Shown: positions 15,360 through 20,933 of the stretch, piece after piece
How positions within the stretch are numbered: the first letter of the stretch is position 1
Layout of the letters: each line of letters begins with the position of its first letter
DNA from: CAZXDS01 sp964639525
Lineage (GTDB): Bacteria; Bacteroidota; Ignavibacteria; Ignavibacteriales; Melioribacteraceae
DNA length: 20,933 bases
Assembly (NCBI GenBank): GCA_964639525.1
Contig: CAZXDS010000038.1
Coordinates: forward strand, 1 to 20,933
Direction: 5' to 3'
Made by a program: the position numbers and the translations under genes
The notes under the pieces: generated by a model
Database searches by the model: none
What the model saw: only the letters and a program-made list of their open reading frames with translations
Told to the model about the DNA's origin: nothing

Positions 15360-17795
15360 ATGAAAAAGTTATTAACAAGTTTGATAGTGATATTATTTGG
15401 ACAAATGATATTGTTAGGACAAATTACTTCCACAACTGCGGGAGGCAACTGGAGTGAAACTACAACTTGGGTTGGCGGTGTGGTACCTACGGCTAATGAT
15501 AATGTTATTATTACAGGCACAACGGTAAATATTAATACTAATCAATCTGAGTGCAAGAACTTAACTGTTGAATCGGACGGATATTGTTATGCCACTGAAC
15601 CTTTCGTTAAAATTAAAGTTCATGGAAACTTAGTTAATAAATCATCAATTAGTGGAAACTGGAATGCTTTTTTTATTGAAGTTGAAGGAGATATTATCTC
15701 CGAATCAACTGCATCATGGGGAGACACTTTTTACCTCTCAATGGTTGGTACAAATTCACAAAAACTTTCGGTTAGTAATTTTTCATCATTTTATACTTTT
15801 AATGCTTACCTTGCACTTAAATCTGAAATTTCAGGTTCTTCGTACCAATGGTATAGAAATGGTGTTGCCTTAACAGATCAAACCGGTTTTTCAGGCACTA
15901 CTGAGCAAGAGCTTGGAATATCATATTTAGCGAGCAACGAGCCTGTTGGAGAATATAAATGTGTAGTGGATGGTGTTGATTCTCGAATAATTACAATTGA
16001 GACAAGTAGTGCTTCCCAAACCAGTACTTTAAACGGCAAAGTAACAAATGCTCTTGATGGCTCCGCAATTGCCGGTGCATTAGTTGAAATTGCAGGACTA
16101 TCCACAACAACCGATGCGAGCGGAAATTATGAAATTACAAACATTCCCGAAGCAACGTTAAACGCTGCCTTTTCCGGAACTCCTCTTTCCGGAACTGCTC
16201 CGCTTGAAGTATCGTTTACAGATCAATCAAATGATGCGGCTTATACTCTGCAAGTTTCAAAAGCAGATTTCAGCACTTATACAAACAATCAGGTAACAAT
16301 TGCCGCAGGCGAGACTCTTACAATGGATGTTTCACTCTCCCCCACTATTTCCGCCGGTGAAATGAGAGTTGTACTTAACTGGGGAAGTTCACCAAGTGAT
16401 TTGGACGCTTATTTAAAAACACCAACAATTGAAGGCAATGAATACCTTGTATATTATTCTAACAAAGGGGATGCACAAAGCCCGCCGTATGCAACTTTGG
16501 ATAATGACGAACAAAACGGTTTCGGACCGGAAACCATAACAATTTACCAAAAATCAAATGGTACTTATAAATATTATGTACATCAATATACTTCTGGTGG
16601 TGATTTGCCGACTTCAAACGGAGTGGTTCAAGTTTATACTGATGCCGGTTTGATAACTTCTATAAATGTACCAACTTCAGGAACAGGACGATATTGGAAT
16701 GTATTAACAATTGATGGCACGACAGGAAATATTTCAATAATAAATGAAATAAGTGATTCCGCCCCGACCGGTATTATTCCAAATATGCCTACAAAACCGA
16801 TTAATGTAAAGAATACTGAAATATTAGCTAAAGGTGCTGCATCAATTACAAGCTGGGCTTGGAATTTTGGCGATGGAACTTCTTCAACAGAACAAAATCC
16901 TACTCATACATACACAACTGCCGGTAATTATACAGTAACTTTAGTAGCATCAAACGGTACTGATAATGCAACCGAAACAAAAACTAATTACATATCTGTT
17001 ACAGGTGCAACCGGCGGAGTTATTCTTGCAGAAAATTTTGACGGAACTGTATTTCCTCCAAACGGCTGGACACAAGCAATCCAAAACACCTCAAATACTT
17101 GGGGACAGGGTAATCCTCAAAATAATCCTTTTACAGACATTGACCCGACTAACGTTTATTCCGCTACTTGTCCTTGGGTTGCACAAGACCAAAATGAATG
17201 GTTGACAACACCAATTGTTTCTTTGCCGAATGATGCAATTCAGTTAGATTTTTATTGCGGATTTAGCACTGATTATTTAACAAATGCAACATTAAAATTA
17301 AATATTTCTACCGATGGCGGAACTAATTGGACAAAAGTTTGGGAAGCAAACAATGACGGAAATCCATGGCAATGGAGAAGTATATCAGTTGATTTAAGCG
17401 TGTACAAAAATAGCTCTAATGTATTACTTGGTTGGCAATATATTGGTAATGACGGCGATTTGGTAGGAATTGATAACGTGAGTTTAACTTATGGCACTGT
17501 TGGTATTGAAGATAACAATAATGAAATCCCGATTAAATATTCACTAAAACAAAATTACCCAAATCCGTTTAACCCGACGACTATTATTAGTTACCAATTA
17601 CCAAAACAAGGATTGGTATCAATAAGTATCTACAATATTTTAGGGCAAAAAGTAGCGGAATTAGTAAATCAAGTTCAAAGTGCAGGCAGTTATAACGTGA
17701 GTTTTGATGCAAGCAAACTTTCATCGGGCACTTATATTTATCAAATAAAGGCGGGAAATTTTGTTCAATCTAAAAAAATGTTATTGCTAAAATAA
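15360..17795 (+). CDS. Large multidomain secreted protein with T9SS type A sorting domain
   Basis: An 811-residue protein expected to be exported by Sec and then by type IX secretion to the cell surface or medium. The signal peptide is about 1-20. The N-terminal part (about 21-140, GGNWSETTTWVGGVVPTAND) resembles repeats at the start of surface proteins. An Ig-like region lies at 150-215 (YQWYRNGVAL). A carboxypeptidase regulatory-like domain starts at 222 (LNGKVTNALDGSAIAGALVE). A YfaP/DUF2135-like domain is at about 331-461 (VVLNWGSSPSDLDAYLKTP). A PKD C-terminal half is at about 493-547 (SWAWNFGDGTSSTEQNPTHT). A choice-of-anchor/MAM-like jelly roll is at 553-708. The sorting domain starts near 732 (NYPNPFNPTTIISYQLPK) and ends FVQSKKMLLLK. 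Adhesion or matrix function is plausible; no catalytic motif was recognised. Oddity: the N-terminal half of a PKD domain (about 269-291) lies inside the carboxypeptidase-like domain. Confidence 0.92.
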   Translation: MKKLLTSLIVILFGQMILLGQITSTTAGGNWSETTTWVGGVVPTANDNVIITGTTVNINTNQSECKNLTVESDGYCYATEPFVKIKVHGNLVNKSSISGNWNAFFIEVEGDIISESTASWGDTFYLSMVGTNSQKLSVSNFSSFYTFNAYLALKSEISGSSYQWYRNGVALTDQTGFSGTTEQELGISYLASNEPVGEYKCVVDGVDSRIITIETSSASQTSTLNGKVTNALDGSAIAGALVEIAGLSTTTDASGNYEITNIPEATLNAAFSGTPLSGTAPLEVSFTDQSNDAAYTLQVSKADFSTYTNNQVTIAAGETLTMDVSLSPTISAGEMRVVLNWGSSPSDLDAYLKTPTIEGNEYLVYYSNKGDAQSPPYATLDNDEQNGFGPETITIYQKSNGTYKYYVHQYTSGGDLPTSNGVVQVYTDAGLITSINVPTSGTGRYWNVLTIDGTTGNISIINEISDSAPTGIIPNMPTKPINVKNTEILAKGAASITSWAWNFGDGTSSTEQNPTHTYTTAGNYTVTLVASNGTDNATETKTNYISVTGATGGVILAENFDGTVFPPNGWTQAIQNTSNTWGQGNPQNNPFTDIDPTNVYSATCPWVAQDQNEWLTTPIVSLPNDAIQLDFYCGFSTDYLTNATLKLNISTDGGTNWTKVWEANNDGNPWQWRSISVDLSVYKNSSNVLLGWQYIGNDGDLVGIDNVSLTYGTVGIEDNNNEIPIKYSLKQNYPNPFNPTTIISYQLPKQGLVSISIYNILGQKVAELVNQVQSAGSYNVSFDASKLSSGTYIYQIKAGNFVQSKKMLLLK

Positions 17796-17806
17796 TTTCC
17801 AGTATG

Positions 17807-17836
17807 TTGAGGCGGCTGCAAGCCGCCTTAACTTTT
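17807..17836 (+). terminator. Intrinsic terminator after the T9SS protein gene
   Basis: TTGAGGCGGC pairs with GCCGCCTTAA around TGCAA (10 pairs, one G-T), followed by CTTTTAATT. It starts 11 bp after the stop codon and should end the zinc-ribbon/T9SS transcript before the next gene at 17872. Confidence 0.75.
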
Positions 17837-17871
17837 AATTAATTCTACTAATAGAAAAGGAATACAAAAAC

Positions 17872-18660
17872 ATGAAAACATTAAAAATATTTATTAGCAT
17901 ATTTATTTTACTAATATTTTCGCAGCCAATATTTTCACAGAAAGGTTACAATATTAACGTTATCATGATTGGAATAGGCGGAAAAAATCCAACTTTTGAC
18001 GAATCAAAATATCAAAATTTAACTTTTTATTACACACCGGAATTAGTTTCCCAGGCAAAGCTCGGGAAAGAAGCAAAAAGTGCATTATCTGTTTTTTCAG
18101 GCGGAGCTTCACGTGAGATTTTTGAAGGAAAACCTGATATTCTTGCAAAATGGTGGGACAACAGAGACTTAAGAAATTATGCTTTGCTTTTCGATAAAAA
18201 CGGCGTTGGAACTTGGCAGGGTAAATTAGATATTGAGGACAATCTGGTTGAAGACAGCAAAGGCGAAGGTGATGAATCCGATTTGGAAAATACTTTTGAG
18301 AATTTGCTTGAAGACGATGAAGTAACTGAATTAGACAAAGACAAAAAATTTGATTACGAAGATGATGATTCGATAATTGAAACACTTATGCCGAATTTTA
18401 AAGTTACTGCATTAGATAGTTCTCAAATATCAATCCGCCAACTTATCAAAAAGGGTAAACCGACTATGGTTGTGTTTTTTCAAATATCGAAAGATGTGGA
18501 TTTGAATGCTGCAAAAAAAGAAGTGAAAAAAGATAAAGGCATAGGCGAATTTTTCGGTTCGGCAGTTCAAACTATGGCAGGAAACGATTGGAAAACACTT
18601 ATGGAAAATATTGAGTTTTATATTTTCGGTAAAAAAGTAGATACTAAATTTAAAGGATAA
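17872..18660 (+). CDS. Secreted redoxin-like protein without active-site cysteines
   Basis: A 262-residue protein of unknown function. A signal peptide covers about residues 1-22 (ISIFILLIFSQPIFSQ). Residues about 115-170 form a strongly acidic linker (for example EDDEVTELDKD). From about 173 the sequence MPNFKVTALDSSQISIRQLI...GKPTMVVFFQ follows the opening strands and helix of AhpC/TSA-redoxin (thioredoxin-fold) proteins. The CxxC or peroxidatic Cys expected after VVFF is absent (QISKDVD). The mature protein contains no cysteine at all, so a redox function is unlikely. The N-terminal third also carries a strand-helix pattern ending in YALLFDKNGVGTWQG. AAAGGA at 17855-17860 serves as ribosome site. 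It stands after a terminator, so probably has its own promoter. The redoxin similarity was judged by eye and is moderate. Confidence 0.85.
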   Translation: MKTLKIFISIFILLIFSQPIFSQKGYNINVIMIGIGGKNPTFDESKYQNLTFYYTPELVSQAKLGKEAKSALSVFSGGASREIFEGKPDILAKWWDNRDLRNYALLFDKNGVGTWQGKLDIEDNLVEDSKGEGDESDLENTFENLLEDDEVTELDKDKKFDYEDDDSIIETLMPNFKVTALDSSQISIRQLIKKGKPTMVVFFQISKDVDLNAAKKEVKKDKGIGEFFGSAVQTMAGNDWKTLMENIEFYIFGKKVDTKFKG

Positions 18661-18704
18661 ATATACTTTTCCTTCTGCTGATATAAACGAACACGTTTTT
18701 AGTA

Positions 18705-18848
18705 AAGCCGACTTTCCTCGCAGAGTTCCGTGAACAGTCGGCTTAGGTATGCGTCTTCAACTTTAACTTGGTGCTGATTGTTTCCGAGTACAGAACATTG
18801 AAAAAATTAAACAAACCGTCCACATGACTCTGCGAGGAAGGTTTGTTT
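18705..18848. repeat. Inverted pair of 40-nt hairpins with shared loop and compensated stems
   Basis: Copy A (18705-18744) has a perfect 9-bp stem, AAGCCGACT with AGTCGGCTT, and a 22-nt loop. Copy B (18809-18848), in opposite orientation, has a perfect 9-bp stem AAACAAACC with GGTTTGTTT and a 22-nt loop. In the same orientation the loops match at 18 of 22 positions and share TTCCTCGCAGAGT exactly, while the stems differ and both arms change together. Because the copies are inverted, the 13-nt loop cores are perfectly complementary. They could also act as a bidirectional end signal between convergent genes. Confidence 0.7.
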
Positions 18849-18865
18849 TACTTGAAAGAACATTG

Positions 18866-19030
18866 CCGTTGCATTTAGAGGCTGTGTGAAAAGTAAAAAA
18901 AATTATTAACCCACGATTTTAGAGGCTGTGTGAAAAGTCCAAATTTGTAAAATTTTTCTTCGATTATGGTTAAAAAACGCAACATTTTTTTTGAAACTCA
19001 GAGTTTTCACACAGCCTCTTTATGCAACGG
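18866..19030. repeat. REP palindrome split by an insertion
   Basis: CCGTTGCA (18866-18873) and TGCAACGG (19023-19030) are the two halves of a REP palindrome. Joined through a single TTTA they give CCGTTGCATTTATGCAACGG, the exact reverse complement of the intact copy at 9739-9758. This identifies the empty-site sequence. Confidence 0.75.
18878..19018. mobile_element. Small non-coding inverted-repeat element (MITE-like) with 4-bp target duplication
   Basis: GAGGCTGTGTGAAAA occurs at 18878-18892, again at 18922-18936, and inverted at 19004-19018. The outer ends are flanked by TTTA on both sides (18874-18877 and 19019-19022), as expected for a 4-bp target duplication. The inner copy is also preceded by TTTA. 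The 141-bp element is AT-rich and too short for a transposase, so it is a MITE or an internally deleted insertion sequence. The termini look like those of DDE-type insertion sequences, but I do not assign a family. Confidence 0.7.
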
Positions 19031-19228
19031 GCAAAAGCTTATCGGGACTATATGCACGGAAATAATTTTGGAGCTGCCGAAATTAAGATCGTTACATAAG
19101 TAGTCAGCCAACTGCAATTTTTACCCATATTCAAATATTGAAGCAAAATTAGTTTGAAATGGTTTTTAAGATTTTCTCAAATAAATTTAGTTAAGAAATA
19201 TCACTAATCCGGAATTTAGAGAAAAGGA

Positions 19229-20689
19229 TTATACAATATATTTAATATTTGTATTATATATATCTATATATTCGATAATTGCTTTATTTGATATGAAATC
19301 TATGTGCAATACACATTTATTTTTATCCAGCTTCCATTTGAGTTCAAGATTGCTGTTGTTAACGCTTGAAACTTCAAATTTTCCGTTAAAGGCAGGATAT
19401 TCATTTCTAAATCGAATTAGTTTCAATAGTCTTTTAACTACCGGTTTTTCAATTGCATTATCAATTTCTTTAACAGAAAAATTATGTCGGTTAATCTCTC
19501 GCCCATCAATGCTGCTTGCATTTACAATATCGTTTTCACCGGCTAATAATCCTACATAATATACTTGTGGAATACCGGGAGTAAAAAATTGGATCGCCCT
19601 TGCAGCGATATAAGAATCATCGTTACAGTTAAGAAGCGAATAGTAAGTGCCTCTAATTTGATGAACATCAAAGCCATCTTTGGATTTGAATTTTGGAGAA
19701 AAGATACGACTAAGATTTGCACCCCGCTCAAGACAAACTTCCACTACTTTCTCTGCATCCTTAGTTTCGACCAGATTATTCATGTCAGGAATAACAGGAA
19801 CGCCGTCGTGACAATCTAGCATTGTAACTTGCTTCTCAGGTCTAATCTTTAAATATTTATAAAGTCGAATACAGTTTTTAGTAATAAATGCCTCAAGAAC
19901 TGTATATGGCAAAATAAAATCATATATCCAATTACCTTGTGCAGAAAGTTTGAATTGCGTTGAATAATGAGCGTGCACTTCAGGCAATATTTCTATATTT
20001 AATGAATGAGCTTGCTCTTTGAACCAATTGAGAAATTGATAAATTTCCGGTTCAATAAAAAAACAGCTTGTCCCCCGTTTTTTTACTACATAGCCTACTG
20101 CATCAAGACGAACCATTTTAATATTATTTTTGCTAAAATTAGTTAAAAACTCAACCAATAATTTTCTTGTATCTTGTGAATTCACATCTAAATCAATCTG
20201 TTCGGATGGATTTGTCTTTCCAAATGAAGTCCATATTTTTTCAACTTCACCGGTTTCTTCAATAGTATATTCAGAAAACGGTTCTGCTCTGCGTAAAAAT
20301 ATTTTTTCAATTTCCTCCTTTGTAGGTTCAGAATCCTGCCAAATTTTATCGACGGTAATAAACATATCGGCATATTTTGATTTTCTCCCAAACTTAAGGA
20401 AATCTTGAAAATAGGTTGATTGCTTAGAAATATGATTCACCATTAAATCCAGCATAATATCAAATTCTTTGCCAATTTTACATATATCAGTCCAATTGCC
20501 GAATTTAGGTTCAATTTCAAGATAAGTTAAGGGTGCAAAGCCCCTGTCACCTGAAGATGGGAAAGGTGGTAAAATATGAACTCCACCTTTAAAAATATTC
20601 AAAAAATATTTTATAAGAATCTCATTTAGAATTTTTAAATTACCGCCAAATGAATCCGGATAAGTTATAAGTTGTACTTGATTTTTCAT
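19229..20689 (-). CDS. gtfA: Sucrose phosphorylase (GH13 subfamily 18)
   Basis: A 486-residue cytosolic enzyme converting sucrose + phosphate to glucose 1-phosphate + fructose. The N-terminus KNQVQLITYPDSFGGNL and the motifs GGVHILPPFPSSGDRGFAPL, INRHNF and PGIPQVYYVGLLAGENDI are characteristic of sucrose phosphorylases of the Leuconostoc/Streptococcus GtfA type. Catalytic residues fall at Asp196 (MVRLDAVGY, nucleophile), Glu237 (ILPEVHAHY, acid/base) and Asp295 (LDCHDG, transition-state stabiliser), the same numbers as I recall for the Leuconostoc enzyme. Length fits the family. Relatives in the subfamily act on sucrose 6'-phosphate, glucosylglycerol or glucosylglycerate, so the acceptor should be held open. 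The gene stands alone here: no sugar transporter, fructokinase or regulator is adjacent. Confidence 0.92.
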   Translation of the reverse strand: MKNQVQLITYPDSFGGNLKILNEILIKYFLNIFKGGVHILPPFPSSGDRGFAPLTYLEIEPKFGNWTDICKIGKEFDIMLDLMVNHISKQSTYFQDFLKFGRKSKYADMFITVDKIWQDSEPTKEEIEKIFLRRAEPFSEYTIEETGEVEKIWTSFGKTNPSEQIDLDVNSQDTRKLLVEFLTNFSKNNIKMVRLDAVGYVVKKRGTSCFFIEPEIYQFLNWFKEQAHSLNIEILPEVHAHYSTQFKLSAQGNWIYDFILPYTVLEAFITKNCIRLYKYLKIRPEKQVTMLDCHDGVPVIPDMNNLVETKDAEKVVEVCLERGANLSRIFSPKFKSKDGFDVHQIRGTYYSLLNCNDDSYIAARAIQFFTPGIPQVYYVGLLAGENDIVNASSIDGREINRHNFSVKEIDNAIEKPVVKRLLKLIRFRNEYPAFNGKFEVSSVNNSNLELKWKLDKNKCVLHIDFISNKAIIEYIDIYNTNIKYIV

Positions 20690-20933
20690 TTTCTAGCTTT
20701 TTTAAGGTGCTGAACCAAGTTCAGTATAATGTAAATTATTCATGAGTTCATTCTAAAAAGTAATATTTTGACTAACCCACGACTTCAGTCGTGGGGAAAC
20801 AGACTAAAAACGAACTTCCCCAAACGGACTTTAGTCCGTTTGGGGCTTTTTAGAGTGGACTCATCTATTATTAAAATTGGTTCTACCACGAATTTAGTGG
20901 GAAATTTGTATAAATACAAGGTGGAGAATATTT
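20690..20933. other. Spacer upstream of sucrose phosphorylase with REP cluster
   Basis: Nearest to the gene is CTGAACcaaGTTCAG (20710-20724), an inverted repeat that could be an operator. It is equally a fragment of the dispersed repeat seen near 6236. The rest is taken up by REP palindromes (20776-20900). The last bases (AAGGTGGAGAATATTT) look like a ribosome site for a plus-strand gene beyond the window. Confidence 0.5.
20776..20900. repeat. Three REP palindromes with GACTTYAGTC core
   Basis: CCCACGACTTCAGTCGTGGG is at 20776-20795. A 28-bp perfect palindrome at 20818-20845 has 13-bp arms, CCCCAAACGGACT and its complement, around TT. A degenerate copy, CCACGAATTTAGTGG, is at 20886-20900. 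The 28-bp one is followed by CTTTTTA and would work as an intrinsic terminator on the plus strand, though no plus-strand gene ends there. Confidence 0.75.

Larger units (their letters stand above)
18661..19228. other. Convergent gene-free spacer with hairpins and mobile-element remnant
   Basis: 568 bp between the redoxin-like gene (plus) and the sucrose phosphorylase gene (minus). It holds two inverted 40-nt hairpins (18705-18848), then a small inverted-repeat element inserted into a REP palindrome (18866-19030). From 19031 to 19228 I see nothing recognisable: no open frame of note, no strong hairpin. Confidence 0.7.

Noticed and set aside
15073..15378. 101-residue minus-strand frame rich in Phe and Cys
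   Set aside because: It is the complement of the zinc-ribbon gene. The regular CxxC spacing and operon position favour the plus strand.
17963..18385. 140-residue minus-strand frame inside the redoxin-like gene
   Set aside because: No motif or ribosome site; it is the shadow of a well-formed secreted protein gene.
18809..18848. Integron attC site
   Set aside because: The hairpin shape is suggestive, but the GTTRRRY/RYYYAAC core ends and unpaired extrahelical bases of attC are not present, and no integrase or cassettes are seen.
19031..19228. Remnant of a transposase gene next to the MITE-like element
   Set aside because: Short frames such as one from ATG near 19051 end within about 15 codons and match nothing I recognise.

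Overview
The window is AT-rich and its genes carry marks of the Bacteroidota/Ignavibacteria side of the tree. The clearest is a secreted protein ending in a type IX secretion (T9SS) type A sorting domain with the NYPNPFNPTT signature, a form typical of Ignavibacteria-like genomes. There is also a SusC-like TonB receptor with an N-terminal carboxypeptidase-D-like domain, and weak or absent Shine-Dalgarno sequences at several genes. The exact taxon cannot be fixed from the sequence alone.

Region 1 (about 60-6160, minus strand) is a thiamine uptake and salvage locus. A TPP riboswitch with an intrinsic terminator precedes a TonB-dependent receptor. Then come an AAA/DUF4143 ATPase that looks like an intruder, thiamine pyrophosphokinase, and a sodium:solute symporter that overlaps the pyrophosphokinase by 14 bp. 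The likely flow is outer-membrane capture, inner-membrane import, then pyrophosphorylation to TPP, which shuts the leader off.

Region 2 (6206-9364) holds a short dispersed repeat and a lipoprotein lytic transglycosylase with eight LysM modules. A 640-bp spacer (9365-10004) follows, packed with short palindromes of REP type.

Region 3 (10005-17836) is the most interesting part. On the minus strand a very large histidine kinase, with a propeller-like, FG-GAP/VCBS and ASPIC/UnbV ectodomain, lies 24 bp upstream of an NtrC-type sigma-54 activator. Diverging from them on the plus strand are a small double zinc-ribbon protein and a large T9SS-secreted multidomain protein. The 195-bp spacer contains a candidate sigma-54 promoter pointing at the plus-strand genes and two direct repeats 21 bp apart upstream of it, the layout expected for activator binding sites. 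My inference is that the kinase/regulator pair controls the secreted protein.

Region 4 (17872-20933) has a secreted redoxin-like protein without active-site cysteines and a convergent spacer. The spacer carries two inverted 40-nt hairpins with the same loop but different, compensated stems, and a small mobile element inserted in the centre of a REP palindrome. After it come a sucrose phosphorylase gene (minus) and a terminal cluster of REP palindromes. No rRNA, tRNA, CRISPR array or complete insertion sequence was seen.
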